Notes: a model not told the origin generated them from the letters alone. Shown: positions 19,582-30,745, numbered from the stretch's first letter. The stretch: 34,658 nt of DNA from Dimargaris cristalligena (GCA_027576995.1 JANBQC010000285.1:1-34658); one strand, 5' to 3'. Numbers and translations are program-made.

Positions 19582-21329
19582 ATGCCGTACGATCGCGACC
19601 ATATTGTCCTGGAAGCCGAAACGGTGACCAATGTAAGTGAATGCTACGCTATTGTCCGGGTTCGGCTCAAACGTGTGCTCTAAGCCACAGTGCCTATTTC
19701 CCTAGCCTTGGGGGCGATACTCCATCGATTTATACATCACCCCTTCGTTGAGTTACACACATACTCACCTACCCCACCCATGTCCGTTGCTAACCAACTC
19801 CATCTGCTGCACCCCGTTTCGACCTTTTGTCTGCCGTCGTATTCATCAGATATCCTCCCACGACTATCCCCATCAGTTTCCCGGGGACGACCGTGGCTTT
19901 GGAGTGGAGGCGTTCCGTAACAAATTCAACGTCAAAGTATGGCGGGTGTCACGCGAGGAAATGGAATTCGACCTGGTGGGTCTGGATGCTTCGCTGTCCA
20001 ACGCTTTCCGGCGTATCCTCCTCGCTGATGTCCCCACCATGGCCATCGAAAAGGTGTTTATGCACTACAACACCGGGGTGGTCCAGGACGAGGTACTCTC
20101 CCAGCGCCTGGGCTTGATCCCCATCAATGCCGATCCGACCAAGTTCGTCTCCAAATCGGGTAAGTTGAGCCATCCTCTTTATATAGCATCCCGTCCTTAT
20201 CTGTTTCCCGTCCGTAAGGTTCACGAATAAATTATTCCTACACTTTAGCTAATGACTTTCTATCACTCCTTTTTTATTTGTCTATTTGCGTACGGGGCTT
20301 ACTACGGACACCTATCGACAGCTGACGACCCCCTGACTGAACTGAACACCATCGTTTTCAAACTCGATGTGGAGTGCACCCACAATAAAGAAGCCGCCAA
20401 GGACGAAACCGATCCCAACAAGCTGTACAAAAACTCCAGCGTCTATTCGGGCCACCTCAAATGGGTGCCTCAGCACGGACAGGCCGAGACCTTTGCCGAT
20501 CGACCCATTAAGCCCGTGTTGGACGACATTCTCCTCGCCAAACTGCGGCCGGGCCAGCGTATCACCTGTGAGCTGCACTGTGAGAAGAGCAGTGGCCGGG
20601 ACCACGCTAAATACAGCCCAGTCGCTACCGCCTCGTATCGCCTTTTGCCCGTCATTGACATTAAGCAGGAAATCACCGGCGACATGGCCCTGAAACTCCA
20701 AAAGTGCTTCCCCTCGGGGGTCGTTGATATTATCGAGAAGAATGGTAAGTGGTGTCACCATCTGGCTACCTAGCCCCCGTGCTTGGATAGTTGCCGCCAA
20801 TTGTACCTCCTAGTCAGGTATATGATATTAGTGGGAATCACCTGTCCTGGTATTTTCTTATTAACCACTGGTTTATTTATGGTTCAAACACCCTCGCCCG
20901 ACATTCCTAATTCACAGGACAAAAAACCGCCAAAGTGGTGAATGCCCGTAAGGACACCATGAGCCGAGAGGTTCTTCGACACAAGGAGTTCCAAGGCCTG
21001 GTGGAGCTGAAACGTAAACGGGACCACTTTATCTGTAAGTATCCGTGCCTCGGACGTGTTTCTAACTGTGCCAATCCATAGCCGGTTTGCTCTATGTATC
21101 AGGTGAATATATAGACTCAGCCTCTTCCCATCTCTCCTGGTAACTAACCCTACGGCTATTCATGCATGCGGTCTCCTCTATGCACTTCTATTTTCTTCTA
21201 GTCAAAATCGAATCTACCGGTGCCGTCCCCCCTGCCGTCCTATTCGCCCAGTCCGTGAAACATATGATGGACAAGTGCGAGCTCGTTTTAAAGGCAGTGT
21301 CTGAGCTGAGCGTGGACACCACGGCCTAG
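19582..21329 (+). CDS. RPC40: RNA polymerase I and III shared subunit AC40
   Basis: Five exons, 19582-19632, 19850-20159, 20322-20744, 20918-21034, 21202-21329, encode 342 residues (yeast 335, human POLR1C 346). AC40 pairs with AC19 to form the alpha-like platform that seeds assembly of Pol I and Pol III. After a short first exon (EAETVTN), exon 2 holds HDYPHQFPGDD and the alpha-type dimerisation motif ASLSNAFRRILLADVPTMAIE, then VQDEVLSQRLGLIPINADP. Exon 3 carries LDVECTHNKEA, YSGHLKWVPQHGQ and HAKYSPVATASYRLLP, all typical of AC40 rather than RPB3. The last exon has FKIESTGAVPPAVLF. All four introns have GTAAGT/GTAAGTT donors and AG acceptors, and phases agree. It is convergent with LeuRS. 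Confidence 0.96.
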
Positions 21330-22119
21330 AAAAACATACATTCCATTTTGTTGTTCAAGAAATCTCTTTGGGTTGTGTTAACTGCTGCCCGACCCCACCC
21401 TTCTCTCGTATTTCAATAAAACACCGATATTTATCCCCCTCAGTGGGTAGTTTTTATTATTTTAATCGGATTTCAATAGACCTTTTTTATAATGAGTCGT
21501 CAATTTTATAAAAGATAGAACCAAATACTTTAGTATTAATCCGTGCAGATTTTGGAAGGCCCGCTTGGCGGTGGACTGTCTAAAGATATATCCCCGGGCA
21601 GTATAGTTCCAATAATGAGGGAGTATCCGTGGAGTATTCGTTAGCAGGACTGCATTGCCATGATTCTTTTGCTAGTAACCACACAGTACACCGTCCGTAT
21701 AGCAAATGAAGCCCAAGTCCCGTGCCCGTTACTCGTTAATCGCCACTTTCGCAATAACAGCAAGTGAATAATTACCTACATGGCAGACTGTGGGGGAGTC
21801 ACTCGGCATCTAATGCATGTAAATAACTTCAAATATCTTATCCGGTTTATCTACTCTCATAAGCATCACACTCCCTCACATTGGTTAACAAGAGCCAATT
21901 TAATGAACATCATGCGCTGGCGCTAATTCACCGGCACAACCTCGACTTAGCAAAGGGCGGTATAAATGATTGATTTATAGTTGATTTAAAACATCCAATA
22001 GTCTAAATAATGGACCCTAGTACCAAAGTAGGTCTACCACCAACCGTATAGCGGGTATAATACTACAATGTTTAGGCTAAAATAACCCGGTTCAGTCATC
22101 CGAAAAAACAAACGACTGT
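21330..22119. other. Convergent spacer, RPC40 / LeuRS
   Basis: AT-rich 3' region with no recognisable gene. A canonical AATAAA at 21415-21420 serves RPC40. No clear signal was found for LeuRS. Confidence 0.6.
21415..21420 (+). terminator. Poly(A) signal of RPC40
   Basis: AATAAA, 86 bases after the RPC40 stop codon, followed by a T-rich stretch. Confidence 0.65.
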
Positions 22120-25100
22120 CTAGTTGACCAGGTTCTTCACAACAAAAGCGGGGACGCCTGGAACAGCCGCCTCAGCCGACCGGTTAAGGGAAGCGGGATC
22201 GGCGGGCGCAAACTCGGCCAGATCGGCCCCTTCGCGGGTAATTTCATCAGTGGTGAGCACCCGGAGCGCGTCGTAACCCAGCGACTGGGCAATGTAGGTT
22301 CGGTTCTGGTCCAGCACATCCGTTTCGTCAAAGATCAGGGCCCGGTTGAACGCGGCGGCGCCGAGTTTCTCGATTTGGTTCTTCTTGAAGTCCTGGACGA
22401 AGGGCATAATCTTCTTGTCCTTCATCAGGCCGCGCTTGGCCAGCTCACCACGCACCAGTTTGTCGTCCACGGTACCGGTGGCGGGGTCGAATTGGGTCTG
22501 GAGCACAGCCACCGCTTCGTCCTGCCATTGGGGGAACTGGCTGGCCACCACGATGGTCAAGTGCTTGGGTTCCGCCGGGTTAAAGGGCTTCTCGGCCTCG
22601 GCCGCGCCGCTTTTACCCTTGCCCTTGGCCTTGCGCTTCTGGGCGGCCAGTTCGGCTTCACGCACGTGTCGGATTAGGCGGCGGACGTAGTCGGCCGAGG
22701 CTAGGATACTCTCGTTGGGGGAAGCGGGTAAATCAGTCGGCCACTGGGCGTCCACAATGGAGGTGGGGTGCTGCAGTAGACCCTGCCAGATCTTATCGGA
22801 CCAGTGAGGAGTGAGGGGTGCCATCATCAGGGCCTGGTATTCGGCGAACCGACGCACCAGATCCAGGTGCATACCAGCTCCGCCGTGGGAGGTAGCCTCA
22901 CGGTAATGATCACGGGCGGCCTGGAACTCGTAGAATCCGTACTTCAGGGCCTCCTTGTAGAGCATCTGTTCGTACGCCGCCTGAGTCTGGTGAACCAGCG
23001 AGAGCATCTCTTGTTCAAAGACCAAATCGTGGAAGGAGGTCAGGGGACCGGTACGAAGAGTCTCGGGGTGGGTGAGGACCTCCTCCAACCATTCGTACAG
23101 GTTGTACAGACGCAGGATAGCAGCATTGGCTACGGACTCCTCGAAATTGGCGTCTTCAATGGAATCACCTGCATCGGCCAGAGTTAGCCGAGTAGCGTCA
23201 GCTCCGTATTTGCCCACCACGTCCTGCAGGGTCATGAAATTACCGGTACTCTTGGACATCTTATCACCGTTGAGAAGCAAGTGACCATTGGTACGAATTG
23301 AGCGAGGCCAGTGTTCGGCCGGGAAAAGGGCAGTGTGGTTATACAGACAGAAGGTCAAGTGGTTGGAGATCAAATCCTTACCGGACGAGCGCAGGTCGAA
23401 GGGGTAGAAGTATTCAAACTCGCGACGGAACTTCTCTAGGGTAGGAGCGGGGATGTCGGTGTCGGTGGGAACGGGTCCACGGAGGAAGATATGGTCCCAC
23501 ACGGCCATGGTCATTTGCTCAGGGCGGACCTGGGCCAGACCGGGTTCGCAGCCGTTCAAGTTACCGGCGTGGAGCAAGTGGGCGATGGTGTAGTAGGCCA
23601 TGTAGATGGTGGAATCCGACAGTGATTCAATTAGGAAAGCGGGGTCCCAAGGCACCTTGGAGCCCAGCCCGAAGGACCGGGCACACGCCCACTGGTTTAG
23701 CCAGTCCAGCACCTTTTCGAAGTTATGGCGGGTCTCGGGTCCGTAGGTTTCCATTTGACCCAGCGCTTCGAAGGTGCGCTTGCGCCATTCGGGTTCGCCG
23801 TAGTCCAGGTACCACTGGTCGCACAGGGCTACTACGCATTCGTCCCCGGACCGGGACATGACCAGGTTTTCCGGTTCGTTGTAAGCGAACCCTTCGTTCT
23901 GATCAATGAGCATCTGGCGAATCAGAGGCTTGGCTTCTTGTACGGGCTGGCCAGCGTAAGGGCCGACCAGCATGGTGCCCTTGTAAAAACCTTCCTTATA
24001 GGCGAGCTCCTTGGCTTCAGCCAGCTGGACCTTGTCCTTTTGGCTGTTGATCTTGAACTGCTTGCACAGAGCGGCGGCGGTCATATCACCATACTGCGGG
24101 GTGGTCAGAACCGGCACCGGGACGAAGGGCTCGACCCAGGTACGGTCGATTTGGTAGTAGTCGGGCTTCTTGATAAGGTCCTGCAGGGCGGCGTAGTCAT
24201 CGGGAGAGTCGCTAGGCACCGAGGTCACGACACCGGTACCCTTGGTGGCCAGCACATTGTCCATGGGCAGCACATAAATACCCGAGGAGTACTGGCTAAG
24301 CGGGGCCAGGACCTTCGAGCCGATCAGGTCCTTGCCCTGAATGGTGGCTAGCTGGCAGTACTCGCCGTCGACGGGGGAGAGGCCCTGGAAACACATGTTG
24401 CGGGCCGACCGACGGGTGCATACGAATACATCAGTATCGTTGATTTGGAACAGACCGTACTCTAGTTGGGTACCGACGAAGCAGTTGGTTTGACCGTACA
24501 TGGTTTCGGGACGCAGGGTAGCGGCCACCAGGTACACGGTCTTTCCCTGCAGGGCGGGCAGCTGGCTCAGTTGGGCCTGGGCCTGGGGAGACCAGTCCAG
24601 TACACGCATCTTGATGCCGGTGTAGTCCTGGGGACCTACCCCTTCGCCACTCTGGCGGTCGTGGTCCATGCAGGGCTGCTTGTCCACCGGCGAGTAAATA
24701 GTGTAGCGCTTGCCAAACTTGATCTTGTTGCGCTCCTTCAGGCGAATAAACTGCCAGCGGGCGAACGAGTCGTAGTAGGGATTGGCGTCGGTGGTGATGA
24801 AGGACCGGCGCCAGTCAATTTTACAACCGAGGGCCTTGAGGTCCTCGATGGCCAGGGGAGGGAAGTAGGTCAGCCAGTGCTGCGGATCAGCGAACTTGTG
24901 GATTTCCTCGAGCGGGATCCCCATGGACTGCATGATCTGGAACTGGTACTTGGCACCCGTAGCCTTGGCGGCCACCTTAGCCGGACGTTTGGGTTTGGGG
25001 GCGCTGTCGTTTAATTGAAGCTGGTTGGCGAGGTCCTTGGTCACGGCCTCCACCGGGGTGGAGTCGGCTTCGACCTCCTCGGGGACCTGGAACTCTCGGC

Positions 25101-25455
25101 CGAACTTCTCCAGCTCGGCCTTGATTTTGTCAGCACTGGTCTTGATGGGCATACCGGTCACATGGAAGCCGAACGGAAAGAGGACATTCTTGCCCTTCAT
25201 GCGCTCGTAGCCGGTGGCAAACTCGACCTTGGAGACGGAGAAGGCATGGCCCAAGTGCAGACGGCCGTTCATGTACGGGAACGGGAAATTGGCGAAGTAC
25301 TTGGGGTACTTGACGTGAAGCTCCTCCAGGGCTACGCTCGAATCCTCGGGGGCCGAGGCTTCGAAGGCCTGGACAGCCTCCCAGCGGTTCTGGGAGTCCT
25401 GCTCGATGGAGCGGAGGAAGTCGCGCTTCTGGAACTTTTTGTTATCCTGTTCCAT
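22120..25455 (-). CDS. CDC60: Cytosolic leucyl-tRNA synthetase
   Basis: A single uninterrupted exon of 1111 residues (yeast Cdc60 is 1090). It charges tRNA-Leu in the cytosol and, in yeast, also senses leucine for TORC1. Class I signatures: the HIGH-type motif HLGH (67-70) in PFPYMNGRLHLGHAFS, and KMSKS (732-736) in LNGDKMSKSTGNF. The CP1 editing domain is present: LRPETMYGQTN (314-324) and GTGVVTSVPSDSPDD (406-420), which carries the conserved editing Asp. The archaeal/eukaryotic-type C-terminal region follows. ATG at 25455 was chosen because similarity starts there (MEQDNKKFQKRDFLRSIE); the frame stays open upstream to 25752, but through low-complexity, AT-repeat-derived sequence. It is the only long intronless gene in the window. 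Long antisense frames here are codon-bias shadows. Confidence 0.97.
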   Translation of the reverse strand: MEQDNKKFQKRDFLRSIEQDSQNRWEAVQAFEASAPEDSSVALEELHVKYPKYFANFPFPYMNGRLHLGHAFSVSKVEFATGYERMKGKNVLFPFGFHVTGMPIKTSADKIKAELEKFGREFQVPEEVEADSTPVEAVTKDLANQLQLNDSAPKPKRPAKVAAKATGAKYQFQIMQSMGIPLEEIHKFADPQHWLTYFPPLAIEDLKALGCKIDWRRSFITTDANPYYDSFARWQFIRLKERNKIKFGKRYTIYSPVDKQPCMDHDRQSGEGVGPQDYTGIKMRVLDWSPQAQAQLSQLPALQGKTVYLVAATLRPETMYGQTNCFVGTQLEYGLFQINDTDVFVCTRRSARNMCFQGLSPVDGEYCQLATIQGKDLIGSKVLAPLSQYSSGIYVLPMDNVLATKGTGVVTSVPSDSPDDYAALQDLIKKPDYYQIDRTWVEPFVPVPVLTTPQYGDMTAAALCKQFKINSQKDKVQLAEAKELAYKEGFYKGTMLVGPYAGQPVQEAKPLIRQMLIDQNEGFAYNEPENLVMSRSGDECVVALCDQWYLDYGEPEWRKRTFEALGQMETYGPETRHNFEKVLDWLNQWACARSFGLGSKVPWDPAFLIESLSDSTIYMAYYTIAHLLHAGNLNGCEPGLAQVRPEQMTMAVWDHIFLRGPVPTDTDIPAPTLEKFRREFEYFYPFDLRSSGKDLISNHLTFCLYNHTALFPAEHWPRSIRTNGHLLLNGDKMSKSTGNFMTLQDVVGKYGADATRLTLADAGDSIEDANFEESVANAAILRLYNLYEWLEEVLTHPETLRTGPLTSFHDLVFEQEMLSLVHQTQAAYEQMLYKEALKYGFYEFQAARDHYREATSHGGAGMHLDLVRRFAEYQALMMAPLTPHWSDKIWQGLLQHPTSIVDAQWPTDLPASPNESILASADYVRRLIRHVREAELAAQKRKAKGKGKSGAAEAEKPFNPAEPKHLTIVVASQFPQWQDEAVAVLQTQFDPATGTVDDKLVRGELAKRGLMKDKKIMPFVQDFKKNQIEKLGAAAFNRALIFDETDVLDQNRTYIAQSLGYDALRVLTTDEITREGADLAEFAPADPASLNRSAEAAVPGVPAFVVKNLVN

Positions 25456-26653
25456 GCTGGATTGAGAATTGTTTTGTATACACGATACTAGGGTTAGGCG
25501 GACTGAAGTGAGATCGCAGTTGCGCTTTCTAAGGAATTGGCAGATGAGAGCTACTGCCAAAGACGGTCGGATATTTTTGAATAGAAACGGGGCTAGTGTA
25601 TAATGACGGAATATATATATATATACTAATAAATAGATAAATCCAAAGCAACCGAAGAGCAAGGAAAGGACCGGGGGAACAGTAAGTATATAGGGAGGGC
25701 ATTGATTTCTTCTATCTCTTTCTCTCTCCCTTTTGCCCAAGCTGTGGAGCATTCAATGCCACAGGGCCAATAATAGGCCAGATGCAAGAGATTGGCCTGC
25801 TATTGCTCTTGCTGCTTCCAACCATCCCACAGGAGGAGGAAATCCAATACTCTGGTATAGTAAATAATATGGGTGAAATTCTTCAGCTCGGTTGTGTAAG
25901 GGTTTAACTGTTATGCGTATGGGAAAATCGGTGGGACGTTTATTTTCAACCAGTAGTATTTGCCTCATCAAATGGATTTTTCGTTAAACAGCCTGGTTGA
26001 ACTGCTCCCATATTCAACGATGGTGACTAATTAACTAGTAAAAAAACGCAGGGCCACGCGCTTATTTTCAACCATTGGCCAGGAAGGAGGAAAGTCTGGG
26101 GGTTCAACCAAAATGGCTCTCTCTTCTCCTCCGCACAATAGGACCAGTTGGCAGTCGACCCACGTGACATCTAAAATCCCAGTAGTGTCTGTAATTGCAT
26201 TCAATAAACGTCGTACTATTATTATCACCAATACTAGCCACTATATTATGATCTCAATTAGGGATTGCAATTGAACCCGAACAGTTGGTTCACCATGCCC
26301 TTGGTTCACCGTCACCATAGTTAAGCTCCAACATATTGTTGTGACGGGCAATGCATAAGGATTACTGTGTAAGATTTTTTTATCAGGCCAGTGGTTGATA
26401 GCGTAGATATGGGATGGTGAGGGGAAGGATATGCAATTGAAGTCAGGTTTCAATAGGGGTAAATAAGAAGATGTCAGAGTGAAAATAGTGCATCGGGAAG
26501 CCGGTTATATTACAATAGTGGGGTGGTAGGTGATGATCTGAGTTACCAGGGGTCGGTTACAAAGCGCCCGTTGTTGGATCCAGAGGGTGGTGGTAATACT
26601 TCGGTAGCAATATTGCATGCACGCTTTGGAGTGAGGGATGTATCTATTACTTT
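25456..26653. other. Spacer between LeuRS and RNase H1 copy 1
   Basis: Contains the LeuRS 5' region with an (AT)n tract about 155 bases before its ATG, a CT-rich run (25707-25735), and AT-rich DNA. Two minus frames (25753-25971, 26031-26231) share a short VENKR sequence and the DNA word TTATTTTCAACCA, but no gene is recognised. Confidence 0.5.
25611..25625. repeat. (AT)n run upstream of LeuRS
   Basis: Seven to eight AT units about 155 bases upstream of the LeuRS ATG; could also act as a TATA-like element. Confidence 0.8.
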
Positions 26654-27851
26654 TTACTCTGCTCTTTTATTAGCGCCTAGAACAGCCAGCTGGTCGGCCC
26701 CATCATTACCCGGGTCGCCACTATGTCCCCGCACTTTGGTAAGTTTAACTGGACCGGCCCGGACTTGTATCTTTTCGAGGATGCCCTGGATTATATCGAC
26801 GTTCACTACATCGCCCCCCGTGGCAGTTTTCCAGTTATTCTTCTTCCACCCGTGATTCCACTTGCGTATACAATCGATGGAGTACTGACTGTCGGTGCAA
26901 ATCTCAAGGGGCGTATGTGGGCTAAACATCTCAAGAGCGCACAGGATGGCCGCGAGTTCGGCACGCTGGTTGGTTTGATTGCCGTCCCATAAAGGTTCAC
27001 TGATATTGCGGGGATCGTTTGGACCAAAATAAACGCCAATTCCGGCAATAGCCCCTGGACGGCCATTATTGATGGCTGCACCGTCAGTGTAAACCCGCTC
27101 GTACGATGCGGGCTTAACCGGTGGAACTGACTTGGGCTTAACCGGCAGAGCTGGCTTGGGCTTAACCGGTGGAACTAGCTTGGGGGCAATCAAATCAGAG
27201 TCGGAATAGATCAATTTACCGCAATAAACACACTTGGTGGTTTCGATTGTGACTGATTGCGGTATGTCCGGCAGCGGCCCCTGGGTCGAGGTTTCCTGGA
27301 TGAAGCGCTCGGCTTCGAACCGGGAAGTGAACTTTTTATGCACGGCACCCGAGTATTCGGAGACTTGTTGTTGGCAAATGGCCCTGTAAGAGAACAACAT
27401 CAATCAATAAATGGGCGCAGGAGTCAGGAAATATGGTGGCCGTGTTAAGCAAAAAGCCGAGAGCACCGTCAATGGGAGGGCTTATCTGAATTATAGTCCC
27501 CAGCAGTAGTAGTTGCATGTATGCCTAGAATCCATTGAGTTGGGAAAACCCCTCAACCATCTTGCCCCGGGAGTTTGCGCTTGCTAACACCGGGTGGGGG
27601 ATTCTAAGGAATGCACCAGGAGGGACGGCAGTCTGTACTAACCAGTTGGTGTAAATGCCGGGGTTGTGACCTTTGCGAACGGCGTAGTACGCCAGCTTAG
27701 GGGCGGTAAGGGGTTGGGTATTTCGATGTGTGGCTCGTTGAGTACGGCGGGACTTGGCCATGCCAGCTCTTCCTTGGCCTGACAATAAACGGCCGAATGC
27801 AGAGAAGGGTTGGGCTAGAAGTAAAGTCCTTGAACGGACGTGAAACGGCAT
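26654..27851 (-). CDS. RNH1: Ribonuclease H1, copy 1 (dual-start)
   Basis: Two exons, 27643-27851 and 26654-27383 (minus), encode 312 residues, or 282 from the second ATG (27761). RNase H1 cleaves RNA in RNA-DNA hybrids. The hybrid-binding domain spans the intron: YYAVRKGHNPGIYTNW | AICQQQVSEYSGAVHKKF. The linker carries CVYCGK (Cys 121, 124) and repeated PPVKPK units. The catalytic domain has Asp170 (VYTDGA), Glu212 (NQRAEL), Asp234 (CTDSQYS), His290 (GHSGDPGN) and Asp300, so the active site looks complete. The first 30 residues (MPFHVRSRTLLLAQPFSAFG...) lack acids and resemble a mitochondrial presequence, while MAKSRRTQR starts a basic nuclear-like form. Donor CTG|GTTAGT and acceptor TTACAG split the Trp codon, as in copies 2 and 3. 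Confidence 0.93.
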
Positions 27852-28379
27852 AGTATGTGCAGTTGTTTTTCCAATATTGATAAAAATTAAATAAAACACC
27901 GAAAGTAAAATAGTTGATGGAAAAATAAGTGGAAAATGAAGAAATGGTTGTAATATAGGAGAGGGCTACCACCACAGCCCCTTTTTACCTTTACCTATGG
28001 TTAGGCATGCTATGAGGAGGGTGGGATTGTTTGGTGCCTGTCTGTGTACTGTTACGTCTGAGAATGAAAAATGCACCCGATGGCCATCAATACTATTTGA
28101 AATTAGAGGCCATTTACTTTTTAGTCTCTCAGGAGCCTGCTCCCCCTGCAGATGGGGCCCCCTAATTATTTAATGCTTTATTGTGAGTAATCGTTATTGC
28201 CCAATGTGTAAAACCAGTGGTCGCGATTCAATTATCCGGTTTTCAATCCCGTCACCGTTTGGGCCTACATTAAAGGCCAATCCAAGAGGATCGTTAGGAT
28301 CTTTTATAAACCTGGATCATGCTGGTTGGCCTGTCGTATGGTTTCTTCACGACCAAGCTGACATGGCACGCATTCTCGT
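27852..28379. other. Spacer upstream of RNase H1 copy 1
   Basis: About 530 bases, AT-rich in the first third, containing the putative promoter of copy 1. The minus frame stays open upstream to another ATG at 27899, but that extension is AT-derived. Nothing else is recognised. Confidence 0.5.
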
Positions 28380-28688
28380 TCGTATATGGGGTAGCAGACC
28401 CGGGGATATTCTGCTAACTACTGGGTGGTTTCGACCCCCGAGCAAGTTGGTCGGCGCAAACACCAACCAACGGTATGGATTGCCTGGGGTTGTCAGGAAG
28501 GTGTTATTAATTTAAAGCTACGCAGCATGTACTGTGCCAAGGCACTCGCTAAACCAGACATACTCCAGGAAGTCGGCGCCTGGATGGGGGATAGTCAGGG
28601 GCGAATTAATTGGACGTGTCTACATACCCGTTACAATACATGTGGCAATGCTGATCGATTCTTTGGCAATGGGGTATTGTGGAATTAA
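28380..28688 (+). pseudogene. Decayed RNase H1 catalytic domain on the opposite strand
   Basis: Two frames on the plus strand give collinear matches to the minus-strand RNase H1 copies. In the first, GANTNQRYGLPGVVRKVL (from 28453) matches QTNQRAELMAIKRAI but lacks the catalytic Glu. In the second, KPDILQEVGAWMGDSQG (from 28551) matches NADVIQDIRQVLAIRPG gaplessly. It then reads INWTCLHTRY and CGNADRFFGNG, matching the GHSGDPGN..ADRLAVRG end with the catalytic His and two residues lost. About 29 codons including the CTDSQYS segment are missing and the frame changes between the matches, so this is a broken gene. Its inverted orientation separates it from the three tandem copies. Confidence 0.6.
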
Positions 28689-28700
28689 TTTAATATAAGG

Positions 28701-28706
28701 TTTATT
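28701..28706 (-). terminator. Poly(A) signal of RNase H1 copy 2
   Basis: AATAAA on the minus strand, 25 bases after the stop codon of copy 2. Confidence 0.5.
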
Positions 28707-28731
28707 TCATCTTTCTTGGTATGGTTGGGTG

Positions 28732-29854
28732 TTATATCCGGCCTTTTCTAGCACCTTCCACCGCGAGACGATCGGCCATATCATTGCCCGGGTCGCCGCT
28801 GTGACCGCGGACTTTGGTGAAGGAAACCGATCCCCCACGGGCTTGGATATTTTGCCGGATGCCTTGAATAACATCGGCATTTACGACCTTGGCCCCGGTG
28901 GACGTTTTCCAACCATTCTTGTCCCATGCCTTGCACCATTTGGTGATGCAGTCAATGGAGTATTGACTATCCGTGCATATTTCAAGGGGTATAGATGGAT
29001 CGGAAGTTTCCAGTGCCCGCTTGATGGCGGTAAGTTCGGCGCATTGGTTGGTCTGATTAGCATGGAGCAGGGGCTCACTTACATTACGAGGGTCGTTGGG
29101 ACCGTAATAGACCCCGACTCCGGCCCGGGCCCCTTGGCGACCGTTCTTGGAAGCGGCCCCGTCGGTGTAGACCCGTTGCCGCTCAGTGAGACGCGGTACC
29201 AAGTGGCGTAGGGCGAAGCTAGGGACCACCTCCACTCGATTGGGCACGGGCTGGCTCATCTTAAGCTGCTTAATGGGCCTAATACTAGATGGTCCTGAGA
29301 CAGTAGTATCACTCGGGTCAAAGGAGCTTGGCAGGCTACGTTTAGCTGATGTTGGCCTTGTGCTCGCTGGGGCTGTGATAGAAGGCCCAAGTCGAGGTTG
29401 GCTCGGCTCACTATACCGCGAGGACCCAGCCGAGACATGCGTGGATGGGGGCGATGCTGACTCATAGAACTTGGTCGTTTGTGAAAAGCGTTCAGCCTCA
29501 GCTAGCGTACCAAATTTCTTATAGGTGGCCCCCGCGAAACCAGTCACTTGCTGTTGGCAGCTAGGCCTAGGTGGTAGGTAGGTAGATGATATAGGTTCCA
29601 AGGCCAACGAGGGTTACAGAAGGGGTAAGCGAATAGCTCGGGGTGGGTTAGAAATATCTCCGACACGGGCTTGTATAAGTTAAAGGGCTTGGGGGCATTC
29701 TTATTGCAGGTGGGCCTGACCCCAGGTAGTAGTGGGTTTCGGAGGGGGTCAGCAGCTAACACATGGTATAATCGAGGTTTGTTCGTTGGGCAGGTACTAA
29801 CCAGTCGGGATAGACTCCAGGCCTACGGCCATTGCGAACGGCGTAATAGGGCAT
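28732..29854 (-). CDS. RNH1: Ribonuclease H1, copy 2
   Basis: Two exons, 29802-29854 and 28732-29566 (minus), encode 295 residues. The hybrid-binding domain starts at the first Met: MPYYAVRNGRRPGVYPDW | PSCQQQVTGFAGATYKKF. It is followed by a Ser/Pro-rich linker of about 100 residues without the CxxC seen in copies 1 and 3, then the catalytic domain: Asp153 (VYTDGA), Glu195 (NQCAEL, where copies 1 and 3 have NQRAEL), Asp217 (CTDSQYS), His273 (GHSGDPGN) and Asp283. There is no room for a mitochondrial presequence: the frame upstream contains a stop and no other Met. Donor CTG|GTTAGT and acceptor CACCTAG split the same Trp codon as in copy 1. Probably a nuclear or cytosolic isoform. Confidence 0.92.
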
Positions 29855-30745
29855 GTGGATGTGGGGTGAGGGCTTCAACAGGTTGGGCGGATTGCGGGCC
29901 AGTCGATTGGGAAAGTTGGAGAAGGGGTGGTGATAATGAGCTTAAAGGAAGCCCATGTGTGGAGAATGGGAAACATAAAAGTTTGAGTTGAAGAGCAGTC
30001 GGCGGATTTATTTAGAAAAGGGAGCTTTAGTGGATGGGGTAAGGCTATGGCAGGAGAAATGAGGATATAATTGTCAAGCAGAGGCCAATTTCCGGGTACC
30101 CACCAATATCAACACCATCAAAATCACGCACACTTTCGTCGATTTTATAAGGGAAAATAAATAATAGCGTGCAGAATGCGGAGCGGCGTAGTTAAACGAA
30201 CCGACAATGTGTGTGAATAGGCGGAGGTACACACTCACTCCCCTCTCTCATAACCCTTCGACCTTCACGCTGTGTAGAACCCCCCCTCCCAATTTATCGA
30301 TTTTCCTGTCCTGATTAAAGGCTCCCGCCCAAATGAAACCGATCTAAACTGCTTCAACGATGATCTGCTGGTAAAGTTGTTTGGATTATAACAGGCATTT
30401 AGACAGGGACTCGTACTAAGGAGGCTGTATTTGGAATTATGGCGAGTGCAAGCCAACAGCAGAATAGGATCCACGATAAAATGCAGTTGTATTAATGGAG
30501 ATGAGGGGGTTGGTTCATTATTTAGTCAAATTATACCGATCCCGCATCAAAAGGATCCATTAGCCCAGTATATATATATATATAATAGCTAGAGCGGTTG
30601 ATGGTCGCCAATACTGGTAAAGGTTACCACCAGCTAGTGATTTACTCGAGTCAGGAAGCAGCCGTCGCCTCGTAGTATTTGTATTGATACAGGTTGGCTT
30701 CGGATTGAAAGTTAGGCAATGCGAACGAAAGGCAACCATTCTAAA
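29855..30745. other. Spacer between RNase H1 copies 2 and 3
   Basis: 890 bases with no recognisable gene; contains an (AT)n run at 30569-30584. A 69-codon minus frame (30265-30474) has no family resemblance. Confidence 0.55.
30569..30584. repeat. (TA)n microsatellite
   Basis: Eight TA units between RNase H1 copies 2 and 3, downstream of copy 3. Confidence 0.8.

Noticed and set aside
23725..24351. 208-codon plus-strand frame inside LeuRS
   Set aside because: Antisense shadow of a C-rich coding sequence; LeuRS on the minus strand is unambiguous.
26031..26231. Minus frame resembling an RNase H1 hybrid-binding domain (VRR, then TGILDVTWVDCQ)
   Set aside because: Only V-R-[RK], GI, and WxxCQ match, with insertions and nothing after them; judged chance.
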